A DNA stretch of 64,000 nucleotides from an uncultured Prevotella sp. (GTDB lineage: Bacteria > Bacteroidota > Bacteroidia > Bacteroidales > Bacteroidaceae), in assembly GCA_905233825.1 (NCBI GenBank), contig CAJOFE010000014.1:35420-99419 (forward strand), in the 5' to 3' direction. Numbering within the stretch: position 1 is the first letter of the stretch; every line of letters starts with the position of its first letter. The translations under genes were made by a program, and so were the position numbers. The notes below the pieces were generated by a model, which was given only the letters and a program-made list of their open reading frames with translations, was not told where the DNA came from and did not search any database. Of the stretch, positions 1 to 8,873 are shown in pieces.

Positions 1-85
1 GTATATATTTATAGAATTATTTTTTATTAGATATATGATATATCATAAACTAACACTTCTTTTTCTTCTTTTTCTTCTATAACGT

Positions 86-116
86 TTTGTTTTGTCTGAT
101 AAATTCCGTATCTTTG
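86..116 (+). promoter_or_regulatory. Bacteroidota-type promoter, distal
   Basis: TATCTTTG at 109-116 matches the TAnnTTTG -7 element, and TTTG at 86-89 lies 19 bp upstream as the -33 element. It could start a long leader for the operon beginning at 280. A second promoter lies downstream. Confidence 0.55.
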
Positions 117-133
117 CCAACAAGTTGGCGATT

Positions 134-153
134 TTCACGCCGTGAGGCGTTAA
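134..153 (+). other. leader hairpin with GNRA-type loop
   Basis: ACGCC (137-141) and GGCGT (146-150) form a perfect 5-bp stem closed by the tetraloop GTGA, with TTT/AAA possibly extending it past one mismatch. It lies between two promoters and has no T-run, so it is not an obvious terminator. Function unknown. Confidence 0.35.
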
Positions 154-186
154 AGTTCATGTTTAGAAAAAAAACTCCAAAAAGAC

Positions 187-217
187 TTGCAGTTTTGCTT
201 ATTTTTTTGTAACTTTG
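187..217 (+). promoter_or_regulatory. promoter of the 0.3-4.6 kb operon
   Basis: TAACTTTG at 210-217 is a good -7 element; a weaker TTG at 187-189 sits 20 bp upstream. Transcription would begin near 222, which places the upstream ATG at 229 almost at the 5' end and favours translation from 280. Confidence 0.65.
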
Positions 218-279
218 CATCGCAATAGATGATTGCAAGTGATGCGCATACAAAACCTAATAACAACACATTAATAATA

Positions 280-1188
280 ATGATGAAACGAATTTACTTA
301 GCAGTCCTGCTGGCATGCACAGCCCTGACGGCAGGAGCACAGACGCCAGGATTCCCCGGAGGCTTCGGTCCCCGTCAGAACCAGGAGAACGAAAGTAAGC
401 CCTTCACACTGAAGAACGGCGACGTGACGATGGTCGTCGATGCCGGAAGGGGCGGAAAGATCATGTCGCTGAAGTATCAGGACAAGGAGGTGCTGTCGCA
501 GTCGCGCTTCCCCGAGAGTTTCGGCAGCACGTTCTGGACCAGTCCGCAGAAGGAATGGAACTGGCCGCCAGTGCAGGAGTTCGACAAGGGCGACTATACC
601 GTGGAGCGTCAGGACGAGGGCCGACTGACCATCAGCAGCCCCGTGTCGCAGCGTCTGGGCATGAGTGTGGGTAAGGACATCGTGGCCGACAAGGGCAACG
701 GCTCCTTCGTCATCAGCTACTCCATCAAGAACGAGGGCAGCGAAGCGCGCCGCGTGGCCCCCTGGGAGATATCGCGCGTGACAAACGGCGACGGAATCAT
801 CTTCTTCGAGCCTGTGGATAGCATCTGGCCTGCCGGACTGATGAACTTCGAAGCAGCCAACGGTGCTGCGTGGTACAAGACCGACGAGGCACAGCAGAAC
901 CGCAAGGTGAACGCCGACGGTCGCGGCTGGCTGGCCTATTACGCCGACGGTATGCTGCTGGTGAAGCTGTTCCCCGACCTGAAGGCCGACGAGCCCGCTC
1001 CCGGCGAGGCCGAGGTGCAGGTATATGTGAACCGCGGCAAGAGCTACATCGAGCTGGAGAGCCAGGGTGCCTACACGCTGTTGCAGCCCGGCGAGAAGCT
1101 CTCATGGAACGTCCGCTGGTACCTGCTGCCTGCTCCCGACTCCTCGAAGGAGGCCTTGTTGAAACAAGTCAAGGGGCTTATCCATTAA
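280..1188 (+). CDS. exported DUF4380-type protein
   Basis: About 302 residues. The start at 280 (or 283) gives a classical signal peptide (MMKRIYLAVLLACTALTAGAQ); an upstream in-frame ATG at 229 would put 17 polar residues before it and is rejected. The mature part, with a stretch like GRGGKIMSLKYQDKEVL and alternating beta-strand character, resembles DUF4380 proteins, which are thought to adopt a galactose-mutarotase-like beta-sandwich. It probably sits in the periplasm. It heads a tightly packed set (gaps about 20 bp) with an oxidoreductase, an esterase and an alcohol dehydrogenase, suggesting a sugar-processing role, but no catalytic residues can be assigned. Family assignment is from recognition of the sequence, not from a search. 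Confidence 0.7.
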   Translation: MMKRIYLAVLLACTALTAGAQTPGFPGGFGPRQNQENESKPFTLKNGDVTMVVDAGRGGKIMSLKYQDKEVLSQSRFPESFGSTFWTSPQKEWNWPPVQEFDKGDYTVERQDEGRLTISSPVSQRLGMSVGKDIVADKGNGSFVISYSIKNEGSEARRVAPWEISRVTNGDGIIFFEPVDSIWPAGLMNFEAANGAAWYKTDEAQQNRKVNADGRGWLAYYADGMLLVKLFPDLKADEPAPGEAEVQVYVNRGKSYIELESQGAYTLLQPGEKLSWNVRWYLLPAPDSSKEALLKQVKGLIH

Positions 1189-1208
1189 TACCTATTTTAT
1201 ATACCAAC

Positions 1209-2192
1209 ATGAAACAAAACGTAATGCGTGTCGGCATTGTCGGCACGGGATGGATTGCCGAGAAGGCGGCCATCACACTTAACGGACTGACGGAGTGCGA
1301 GGCCTATGCCGTGGGCTCGCGAGCGAAGGATACAGCTGAGGCATTCGCCAGGAAATGGAACATCGGGAAGGCCTACGGCTCCTACTTCGAGCTGATTACC
1401 GACCCCGACGTGGATCTCGTCTATGTGGGCACACCCCATTCGCATCACTACGACGTGACGCGCGAGGCTATCCTCGCCGGAAAGCCCTGCCTCGTAGAGA
1501 AAGCCTTCATGGCCAACGCACGGCAGACGAAGGAGATACTCGACTTGGCCCACGAGTTCGGTATCTTCGTGGCCGAAGCCATCTGGACGCGCTACCAGCC
1601 TGCTGTGGGCATCGTGCGCAAGCTCATTGCCGACGGACACATAGGCACGCCACACCTCATCACCGCCACCTTAGGCTACTCCATGGGCAACAAGGAGCGC
1701 ATCATGCGCCCTGACCTCTGCGGCGGTGCCCTGCTCGACCTCGGTGTCTATGCGCTGAACTTCGTCAGGATGTTCACCGACAGCGACATTACAAGCATCG
1801 ACGGCACCTGCGTGAAGTCGGATACCGGCATGGACCTGACTAACGCCATGACCATCATCCTCAGCGACGGCATACTGGCCAACGTGCAGTCGTCGGCACA
1901 GTGCGTGGGCGACAACATCGGCGTCATCGCCGGCACCGAGGGCAACCTCATCATCGACAACATCAACAACCCGCAGACGATTACCGTCAACGGCCCCGAC
2001 CGCACCTACGTGGAGACCATCCGCGTGCCGCAGCAGATCACAGGCTACGAATACCAATTCCTGGCCTGTCGCCAGGCACTCATCGACGGACTGACGGAGC
2101 CCCGCGAGATGCCGCACCAGGAGACGCTCTACATCATGCAGCTCATGGACGACCTGCGCCGGAAGTGGGACGTGCGCTATCCAATGGACTAA
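1209..2192 (+). CDS. Gfo/Idh/MocA family oxidoreductase
   Basis: 327 residues, NAD(P)-dependent sugar or polyol dehydrogenase family. The N-terminal Rossmann motif GIVGTGWIA is at about residues 8-16, and the LVEKAF segment near residue 98 carries the conserved Lys of this family. The C-terminal alpha/beta domain includes AEAIWTRYQP, typical of the dihydrodiol-dehydrogenase-like branch. The frame stays open upstream to 870, but ATG 1209 follows the previous stop by 20 bp and starts right before the Rossmann strand. Likely cytoplasmic. Neighbours (DUF4380 protein, CE1-like esterase, iron alcohol dehydrogenase, LacI regulator) suggest a sugar catabolic unit; substrate unknown. Confidence 0.88.
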   Translation: MKQNVMRVGIVGTGWIAEKAAITLNGLTECEAYAVGSRAKDTAEAFARKWNIGKAYGSYFELITDPDVDLVYVGTPHSHHYDVTREAILAGKPCLVEKAFMANARQTKEILDLAHEFGIFVAEAIWTRYQPAVGIVRKLIADGHIGTPHLITATLGYSMGNKERIMRPDLCGGALLDLGVYALNFVRMFTDSDITSIDGTCVKSDTGMDLTNAMTIILSDGILANVQSSAQCVGDNIGVIAGTEGNLIIDNINNPQTITVNGPDRTYVETIRVPQQITGYEYQFLACRQALIDGLTEPREMPHQETLYIMQLMDDLRRKWDVRYPMD

Positions 2193-2211
2193 AAACCAAA
2201 CGCGAATAACA

Positions 2212-3396
2212 ATGAAAAAGACAATGATTCTTGCAAGTTGCTGCCTCCTAGCACTGAGCAGCCTTGCACAACAGCAGTTGGGCCAGCGGCCCAGAGTACA
2301 GTCGCCCGTAGTGAACCAGGACGGCACGGTGACCTTCAGCTTCTACGACCCGACGGCACAGTCGGTCAGCGTGAACGGCGACTTCGAGGAGATACGCAAC
2401 AAGCGCCTCGACATGACCAAGCAGGACAACGGCGTGTGGACGGTGACCACGCAGCCGCTCAATCCTGAGCTCTACTCATACTCGCTCACAGTGGACGGAC
2501 AGCGGCTCATCGACCCTGCCAACAGCTACGTGAACCGCGACATCTCGACGCTCTCCAACATCTTCATCGTGTCGAAGAGCAACGACGACAAGGGACATCT
2601 CTACTCGGTGAACAACGTGCCCCACGGCATGCTCTCACGGGTGTGGTACGACAGCCCCACACTGGGCACACAGCGCCGCATGACCATCTATCTGCCACCC
2701 ACCTACGACGGCAAGAAGCGCTTCCCCGTGATGTACCTGCTGCACGGTCATGGTGGCGACGAGACGGCTTGGGGCGACCTGGGACGTACGTCGCAGATCA
2801 TGGATAACCTCATCGCAGAAGGCAAATGCGTGCCGATGATTGTGGTGATGCCTAACGGCAACCCGACGTGCGATGCCGCTCCCGGCTGGTGGCACGAGGG
2901 CATGTACACCCCCGACGGCAACGCCTTCAACCAGCGCGGTGCGAAAGCCACGATGGAAGAGAGCTTCATGGACATCGTCAAGTTCGTCGATAGCCACTAT
3001 ATGACCATCGCCAAGCGCGAAGGCCGTGCCGTGACGGGACTGTCGATGGGCGGCGGCCATACGTTCGGTATCTCACGGCTCTATCCCGAGACCTTCGACT
3101 ACTACGGCCTGCAGTCGGCAGCCTGCCGCATGCCCCGTGAGATTCAGCCCAACACGCCCAACTCGAGGCTCAACGAGGATTTCGACGGGCAGATGAAGCG
3201 CCTCTTCGACTCGAAGCCCAAGCTCTACTGGATAGCCATCGGCAAGGAGGACTTCCTCATGCAGATGAACACCGAGCTGCGGCAGTACCTCGACCAAAAG
3301 GGCTACAAGTACGAGTACTACGAGAACGACGGCGGCCACATCTGGCGCAACTGGCGCATCTACCTCACCCTGTTTGCACAGAAGATTTTCAAGTAA
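2212..3396 (+). CDS. exported CE1-like carbohydrate esterase
   Basis: 394 residues. Signal peptide about 1-20 (ends SSLAQ). Residues 30-115 form an Ig/CBM48-like E-set domain (FSFYDPTAQSVSVNGDF), followed by an esterase-D alpha/beta hydrolase. The likely triad is visible: Ser278 in GLSMGGG, Asp347 in GKEDF and His376 in GGHIW; the LLHGHGGDE segment (about 176-184) fits the oxyanion region. This architecture is typical of Bacteroidota feruloyl or acetyl-xylan esterases that remove ester groups from plant polysaccharides. It lies 19 bp after the oxidoreductase gene. The exact acyl substrate cannot be read from sequence. Confidence 0.87.
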   Translation: MKKTMILASCCLLALSSLAQQQLGQRPRVQSPVVNQDGTVTFSFYDPTAQSVSVNGDFEEIRNKRLDMTKQDNGVWTVTTQPLNPELYSYSLTVDGQRLIDPANSYVNRDISTLSNIFIVSKSNDDKGHLYSVNNVPHGMLSRVWYDSPTLGTQRRMTIYLPPTYDGKKRFPVMYLLHGHGGDETAWGDLGRTSQIMDNLIAEGKCVPMIVVMPNGNPTCDAAPGWWHEGMYTPDGNAFNQRGAKATMEESFMDIVKFVDSHYMTIAKREGRAVTGLSMGGGHTFGISRLYPETFDYYGLQSAACRMPREIQPNTPNSRLNEDFDGQMKRLFDSKPKLYWIAIGKEDFLMQMNTELRQYLDQKGYKYEYYENDGGHIWRNWRIYLTLFAQKIFK

Positions 3397-3416
3397 TAAA
3401 GAAACGACTATCAGAT

Positions 3417-4601
3417 ATGAAAGACTTTAATTTCTATGCGCCGACCGAAATGGTGTTTGGCAAGGAATCGGAAGAGCAGGTGGCTGCTCTCGTGAAGAAA
3501 TACGGCGGCACGAAGGTGCTGCTACACTACGGCGGACAGAGTGCCAAGCGCTCGGGACTCTTAGACAAGATCTGCGGCCTGCTCAGCGAGGGCGGAGTAG
3601 AGTTCGTCATGCTGGGCGGAGTAGTGCCCAATCCGCGCCTGTCACTGGCACAGCAGGGCATCGAGCTCTGCCGCAAGGAGGGCATCGACTTCATCCTCGC
3701 CGTGGGTGGCGGCAGCGTCATCGACTCGGCAAAGTGCATTGCCTACGGCGTGCCTTACGAGGGCAACGTCTGGGACTTCTACCTCGGCAAAGCCACGCCT
3801 GAGAAGATGCTGCCCGTGGCCTCGGTGCTCACCATCCCCGCTGCCGGCAGCGAGATGAGCGAGTCGAGCGTCATTACCAATGAGGACGGCGACGTGAAGC
3901 TGGGCTACTCGAACAACCTGTCGCGCCCGAAGTTCGCCATCATGAACCCTGAGCGCACCTTCACCCTCCCACCCTATCAGACGGCTGCCGGCGTGACCGA
4001 TATGATGATGCACACCATGGAGCGCTACTTCACCAAGGACGACGATATGGACTTCACCACCAACGTGGCAGAAGCCATGCTGCGCAGCATCAAGAACGCC
4101 GTGTTTGCCGTGCTGAAAAATCCCGAGGACTACCGCTACAGGGCACAGATCATGTGGGGCGGCTCGCTGATGCACAACGGCCTGACGGGCTGCGGCGTCG
4201 CCGACGACTGGGCCACGCACCAGCTGGAGCATGAGCTCAGCGGCATGTTCGACGTCACCCACGGTGCCGGCCTCGCCGCCATGTGGCCCAGTTGGGCACG
4301 CTACGTCATGCACGAGAACTTGTCACGCTTCGTGCGCTTCGCCGTCAATGTGATGGACGTCCCCAACGACTTTACCGACCCCGAGGGCACCGCCCTGCGC
4401 GGCATCGAGGCCATGGAACGCTTCTACCACGCCATCGGCATGCCCATCAACATCAAGGAGCTCATCGGCCGCGACATCACCGACGAGGAAATCAAGGAGA
4501 TGACCCGCAAGTGCAGCCGCGACTATCAGCGTACCTGCGGCCAGCTGAAGGTGCTGAAAGCTGACGACATGGAAGCCATCTACCGCATGGCAAGAGGTTA
4601 A
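3417..4601 (+). CDS. iron-containing alcohol dehydrogenase
   Basis: 394 residues, group III Fe-ADH of the butanol dehydrogenase/YqhD type. The NAD(P)-binding motif GGGSVIDSAK is near residue 97. Metal ligands of the family appear in HQLEHELSG and THGAGLA (about 267-284). It reduces aldehydes or ketones to alcohols in the cytoplasm, a common redox sink in sugar fermentation. It follows the esterase gene by 20 bp and ends the operon; the LacI-type regulator is 270 bp downstream on the same strand. Related to E. coli yqhD by family only, so no symbol is given. Confidence 0.9.
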   Translation: MKDFNFYAPTEMVFGKESEEQVAALVKKYGGTKVLLHYGGQSAKRSGLLDKICGLLSEGGVEFVMLGGVVPNPRLSLAQQGIELCRKEGIDFILAVGGGSVIDSAKCIAYGVPYEGNVWDFYLGKATPEKMLPVASVLTIPAAGSEMSESSVITNEDGDVKLGYSNNLSRPKFAIMNPERTFTLPPYQTAAGVTDMMMHTMERYFTKDDDMDFTTNVAEAMLRSIKNAVFAVLKNPEDYRYRAQIMWGGSLMHNGLTGCGVADDWATHQLEHELSGMFDVTHGAGLAAMWPSWARYVMHENLSRFVRFAVNVMDVPNDFTDPEGTALRGIEAMERFYHAIGMPINIKELIGRDITDEEIKEMTRKCSRDYQRTCGQLKVLKADDMEAIYRMARG

Positions 4602-4618
4602 AAATGAACGGATTAGAA

Positions 4619-4632
4619 CGCAACGCTTTGCG
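4619..4632. promoter_or_regulatory. candidate operator copy A
   Basis: CGCAA-N4-TTGCG just after the alcohol dehydrogenase stop. The same 14 bases recur at 4783-4796 next to TTGCGCAA palindromes upstream of the LacI-type gene. Confidence 0.4.
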
Positions 4633-4677
4633 ATGGGTTTTTCAGAAAAAAGGGTGTGTCCATCTGATGAAAATACC

Positions 4678-4685
4678 TATCTTTG
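4678..4685 (+). promoter_or_regulatory. promoter of a possible short transcript
   Basis: TATCTTTG matches the -7 element; the -33 position (TGTG at 4655) is weak. A terminator lies only about 80 bp downstream (4735-4769), so this may make a small RNA or an attenuated leader. Confidence 0.4.
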
Positions 4686-4734
4686 CAACGTCTAATCCAA
4701 CACAAAAGACACATTTATAACATAGCATTCATGT

Positions 4735-4769
4735 AAAAGCCACTTACCTGGGAAGGCGGGTGGCTTTTT
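4735..4769 (+). terminator. rho-independent terminator
   Basis: AAAAGCCAC (4735-4743) pairs perfectly with GTGGCTTTT (4760-4768) and runs into a T-tract. It ends the preceding transcript before the LacI-type gene. Confidence 0.75.
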
Positions 4770-4782
4770 AAGGATAAAATTA

Positions 4783-4831
4783 CGCAACGCTTTGCGCAAC
4801 AATTTCAAACTCTGTTGCGCAAACATTTCGC
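4783..4831. promoter_or_regulatory. candidate LacI-family operators
   Basis: Two identical palindromes TTGCGCAA (4792-4799 and 4815-4822) are 23 bp apart. CGCAA-N4-TTGCG (4783-4796) overlaps the first, and an imperfect copy CGCAA-N4-TTCGC (4818-4831) overlaps the second. They lie just upstream of the -7 box at 4842, as expected for autorepression by the adjacent LacI-type protein. Confidence 0.5.
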
Positions 4832-4841
4832 AAGAAAGAAG

Positions 4842-4849
4842 TACCTTTG
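4842..4849 (+). promoter_or_regulatory. -7 element of the lacI-type gene
   Basis: TACCTTTG sits 22 bp before the ATG at 4871. No convincing -33 TTTG is present; the candidate operators occupy that space. Confidence 0.55.
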
Positions 4850-4870
4850 TAGGACATTTCAGCAGAGCCG

Positions 4871-5878
4871 ATGAAACGCATTTCACAACGTGATATTGCC
4901 AAGCAGCTGGGCATCAATGTTTCCACGGTGTCAAGGGCACTGAGGGGGCTTGACGGTGTGAGCCCCGAGCTGAAGCAAAAGATAGAGCAACTGGCTGAGG
5001 ATCACGGATATAGGCCCAACCCCTTCGCCGTGAGCCTGCGCTTCGGTATAACACGCACCATTGGTGTCATTGTCCCCGATGTGTCGTTCAACCACCACGC
5101 CCAAATTGTGAAGCGCATTGAGACAGAAGCCCGTAAATACGGCTATATGTGCATCATCACGAATACCGACGATAGTTACGAGAATGAAATAGACTGTATA
5201 GACCTGCTGGTGAACATGCATGTAGAGGGCATCATCATCTGCCCCTCGCAGGAAACGACCGACTTCTCCCACCTGCTGCAATTGAAGAAAGCCCGCATAC
5301 CACTGGTGTTCTTCGACCGCGACCCCGACATCGGCATCTCGTCAGTCGTTATCAACGACGAGATTTCCGCCCGTCAGGCCACATTCACCTTGCTCGACGG
5401 CGGTGCACAGCGCATAGCCTTCCTCGGCGGGCCTAACGAGATGAAGCAGAACGCCGACCGCAAGCATGGCTATTTGGATGCGCTGCGCGAGCGCGACATC
5501 CCCATCAGGAAAGAATTGGTAAAGTGCCACCGCATCAGTTTCAACTCCGGACTGGCCGACACGCTCGAACTGCTCAGCCTGCACTCGCCGCCCGATGCCA
5601 TCATTGCCTCTCACGGCCTGCTGGCTATCTCAGCACTACAGGCTATTACCAGCCGAGGCCTGCGCATCCCTGATGATGTGGCCCTCATAGCCTATATGAG
5701 CGACTGGGTGTCGGAAATGTCGCACCCGCGTCTCTCGTTCGTCAAGCAGAACCTGCGCGAGATTGCCATCAAGGCAGTACGCCTGCTGTTCGACCAGATG
5801 AATGGCGACGACAGCGTGCAGCACGTGGTGGTGAATGCCCGGCTGGAATTGCGCGACAGTACGAAGAAAATGGGGTGA
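4871..5878 (+). CDS. LacI/GalR family transcriptional regulator
   Basis: 335 residues. The N-terminal helix-turn-helix (ISQRDIAKQLGINVSTVSR, residues 4-22) and hinge helix (near YRPNPFAVSL) are typical, followed by a periplasmic-binding-protein-like sensor (about 63-335, beginning TIGVIVPD). The effector is probably a sugar. Repeated palindromes directly upstream fit autoregulation, and a related copy lies at the end of the preceding four-gene operon. Downstream are TonB-type outer-membrane genes separated by a purine-rich repeat, so its regulon could extend in either direction. Confidence 0.92.
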   Translation: MKRISQRDIAKQLGINVSTVSRALRGLDGVSPELKQKIEQLAEDHGYRPNPFAVSLRFGITRTIGVIVPDVSFNHHAQIVKRIETEARKYGYMCIITNTDDSYENEIDCIDLLVNMHVEGIIICPSQETTDFSHLLQLKKARIPLVFFDRDPDIGISSVVINDEISARQATFTLLDGGAQRIAFLGGPNEMKQNADRKHGYLDALRERDIPIRKELVKCHRISFNSGLADTLELLSLHSPPDAIIASHGLLAISALQAITSRGLRIPDDVALIAYMSDWVSEMSHPRLSFVKQNLREIAIKAVRLLFDQMNGDDSVQHVVVNARLELRDSTKKMG

Positions 5879-5930
5879 GGAGAAAGGAGAAAAGGAGAAA
5901 GGAGTAAAGGAGTAAGGAGAAAAGGAAGGA
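5879..5930. repeat. purine-rich 7/8-mer tandem repeat
   Basis: Units of GGAGAAA/GGAGTAA with occasional extra A fill the whole gap between the LacI gene stop and the ATG at 5933. One of many short tandem repeats at gene junctions in this window. Confidence 0.8.
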
Positions 5931-5932
5931 AA

Positions 5933-8848
5933 ATGGATCATAAAATCATCATAAAACACATTACGATTTTACTGGCATTCTGGCTGATGGGTGCCATTAG
6001 TGTTTTCTCACAGACAGAAGACCGAGGTCTGACCGTGAGCGGAAACGTGCAGGATGCCGAAATGAAAGAACCCATGGTGCAGGCTACGGTGCAGCTGTTC
6101 CGACAGCGCGACTCAACCTTCGTGGGTGGCACGGTGACTGACCTGCGCGGTAACTTCTCGGTAGAGGCTCCTGCCAACGGTATCTACCGGCTGAAAATCT
6201 CATCCGTGGGCTACCAGCCTATACAGCGCGAGGTGACCTTGCGGCGCAACCAGAGTGTAGATCTGGGCGAGCTGCTGATATCGCCAGAGACCGTCATGTT
6301 GAAGGAGGCAGTAGTCACCGGCCGTGCTGCACAGGTCATCGTGAAGAAGGACACACTGGTCTATAACCCCGACGCCTACCGCACACCTGAAGGCTCGCCC
6401 ATCGAGGAGCTCATCAAGCGTATGCCAGGTGCCGAAGTAGATGACGACGGCAACATCACCGTCAATGGCAAGAAGATTGAGAAAATCCTCCTCGACGGCA
6501 AGGAATTCATGCTGGGCGACATAGAGACGGCACTGAAAAACCTGCCCGTCTCCATCATCCAGAATGTGAAATTCTACGACCAGCAGAGCGATCAGGCCCG
6601 CATCACCGGCATTGAAGACGGCGAAAAGCAGGCGGTGCTCGACTTCACCATCAAGAAAGGCATGAACCGCGGCTATATGACCAACCTCGACCTGGCCGGA
6701 GGTACCCACCACCGCTATGCCTCGCGTGGCATGGGAAGCAGCTTTACAGACAAGACACGTTTCGTGCTCATGGGCAATTTCAACAACAAGGAGGATAACG
6801 CCGGCTGGTGGAACCGCCGTGGACTGAATGCCAGCAAGATGCTCGGAACGAACTTCAACTATGATGACGGAGAGAAGCTGAAAGCCGATGCCAACGTGCG
6901 CTGGAACCACCGCGACGGCGACAATGCCAACGAGAATGCCAGCGAGAACTTCTACAGTCAGACGGCGCGTACCTTCTCCAACAACCGCTCCAACAGCTAT
7001 TCGCGCAGTAATAACTGGAATGGCAACATCCGCGTGGAGTGGAAGCCCGACACGCTGACCAACATCCTGCTGCGTGCCAATGGTAGTATCGGCAACAACG
7101 ACGGTATCTCTACCTCGGCCAATGCCACTTTCAGTGACGACCCCTATCTTTACGCTCCTGACCCGTTAGACATTCTGCACGACCCCACCTCGGCACTCTA
7201 CCCACAGCTCGTAAACCATAACCACGGCGCCAGCCTCAGCTATGGCGAGAACAAGAATGCTTGGGGCATGCTGCAGCTCTACCGCCGTCTGAACGCAAAG
7301 GGACGTAACATCACCGTACGCATGGAGGGCAGCATGGGCGACAACGAGAATCGCAACGCCTCTAACAACGAGGTCTATCTGCACCGTGTGAAGAACATTG
7401 CCGGCGAGGACTCCACCTACTTCACCTCCCGCTACAACACCACGCCCTCTGACAACAGCAGCTACGTGTTCAGCACCACCTACAGCGAACCGCTATGGAA
7501 AGGCGCCCACCTGCAGGCCAACTACGAGCTGCGCTACAACAAGAACAAGAGCGACCGCCAGACCTACGACTTCAGCCACATGGCCCAGAATCCCTTCAGC
7601 GGCATCATCCCCGTCTATCGTGACTGGGATCCGTGGATTGGAAGCTTCGACGAGGCATCGATGGAAAACCTGTATCTCGACAAAAACCTAAGCCGCTACT
7701 CCGAGTACAAGAACTACACCCACAACATCCGCCTCACCCTGCGTCACTGGCAGAAGGAGTACGACTACAACATCGGCTTCCTGGTACAGCCCCAGCACTC
7801 GAACTTCATACAGGACTACCGAGGCGTCTATGTCGATACCATACGTAATATCGTGAACCTCACGCCAACACTCAACTTCCACTATAACTTCAGCGACCAG
7901 CAGAGCATCCGTCTGACCTATCGCGGCGACACCCGCCAGCCTGACATCACACAACTGCTCGACATCCGCGACGACTCCAACCCCCTTTGGATTACGTCGG
8001 GTAACCCAGGACTGAAGCCGCAGTTCACCAACTCGCTGAACGTCTATTATAACAACTATATCCAGAAGTACAAGCGCTCGATAGTGCTCTATGGCAACTA
8101 CCGCCACATCCGCAACTCTATCTCCAACCTCGTACGCTACAACGCCGAGACCGGCGGCAGCGAGTCGCGCCCCGAGAACATCAATGGCAACTGGAATGCC
8201 GACGGTGGCTTCAACTTTAACACGGCGCTTGACTCTACGGCCCATTGGAACGTGGGAACCGACACCCGCCTGCGTTATAACAACTATGTGAGCTATGTGT
8301 CCCAAAACAAGGCCGACGCTGCCAAGAACACCACGAAGACCACCAACGTGAACCAGCGCCTGAACGCCAGCTTCCGCAACGACTGGCTGGAGGTGACCAT
8401 CGACGGCAACGTGAACTACCAGCATTCGCGCAACGAGCTGCAACCCAATGCCAACCTCGACACCTGGCGTTTCAGCTACGGCGGACAAATCATGCTACGC
8501 TTCCCCTTCGGCCTTGAGATCTCAACGAACCTCCACGAGAACAGCCGCCGAGGCTATAATGACCCCTCATCGAACACCAACGAGCTCATCTGGAACGGGC
8601 AAATCAGCAAGACCTTCCTCAAGAGCAAGACGCTCGTCGTGGCCCTGAACTTCTACGACCTGCTAGGCCAGCAGTCGAACTACGAACGCTGGGTCGGAGC
8701 CACTGGGCGCAGCGACACCCGCTACAACAGCATCAACTCCTATGCCATGCTCCACGTGCGCTACCGCCTGAACATGTTCGGCGGCAAGGTCGATACCGAG
8801 GGGCGCTACGACAAGAAATGGGGCAACAACGACCGCCGAGGCCGATAA
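5933..8848 (+). CDS. outer-membrane beta-barrel protein, TonB-receptor-like
   Basis: 971 residues. Signal peptide about 1-27 (ends SVFSQ). A CarboxypepD_reg-like domain (about 33-110, starting LTVSGNVQDAE) is followed by a plug-like region (about 120-240, with PIEELIKRMPGAEVDDDGNITVNGK) and a long C-terminal barrel of the OMP_b-brl_3 kind, rich in Asn, Tyr and Arg. It probably imports or binds a ligand at the outer membrane, but no SusD partner is adjacent. It is followed after 25 bp by a second TonB-dependent receptor. Substrate unknown. Confidence 0.85.
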   Translation: MDHKIIIKHITILLAFWLMGAISVFSQTEDRGLTVSGNVQDAEMKEPMVQATVQLFRQRDSTFVGGTVTDLRGNFSVEAPANGIYRLKISSVGYQPIQREVTLRRNQSVDLGELLISPETVMLKEAVVTGRAAQVIVKKDTLVYNPDAYRTPEGSPIEELIKRMPGAEVDDDGNITVNGKKIEKILLDGKEFMLGDIETALKNLPVSIIQNVKFYDQQSDQARITGIEDGEKQAVLDFTIKKGMNRGYMTNLDLAGGTHHRYASRGMGSSFTDKTRFVLMGNFNNKEDNAGWWNRRGLNASKMLGTNFNYDDGEKLKADANVRWNHRDGDNANENASENFYSQTARTFSNNRSNSYSRSNNWNGNIRVEWKPDTLTNILLRANGSIGNNDGISTSANATFSDDPYLYAPDPLDILHDPTSALYPQLVNHNHGASLSYGENKNAWGMLQLYRRLNAKGRNITVRMEGSMGDNENRNASNNEVYLHRVKNIAGEDSTYFTSRYNTTPSDNSSYVFSTTYSEPLWKGAHLQANYELRYNKNKSDRQTYDFSHMAQNPFSGIIPVYRDWDPWIGSFDEASMENLYLDKNLSRYSEYKNYTHNIRLTLRHWQKEYDYNIGFLVQPQHSNFIQDYRGVYVDTIRNIVNLTPTLNFHYNFSDQQSIRLTYRGDTRQPDITQLLDIRDDSNPLWITSGNPGLKPQFTNSLNVYYNNYIQKYKRSIVLYGNYRHIRNSISNLVRYNAETGGSESRPENINGNWNADGGFNFNTALDSTAHWNVGTDTRLRYNNYVSYVSQNKADAAKNTTKTTNVNQRLNASFRNDWLEVTIDGNVNYQHSRNELQPNANLDTWRFSYGGQIMLRFPFGLEISTNLHENSRRGYNDPSSNTNELIWNGQISKTFLKSKTLVVALNFYDLLGQQSNYERWVGATGRSDTRYNSINSYAMLHVRYRLNMFGGKVDTEGRYDKKWGNNDRRGR

Positions 8849-8873
8849 GGAAAATGTTTAAAACAAAATAGCA

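Noticed and set aside
229..279. Upstream start codon for the DUF4380 gene
   Set aside because: It would put 17 polar residues before the signal peptide and lies right at the predicted transcription start.
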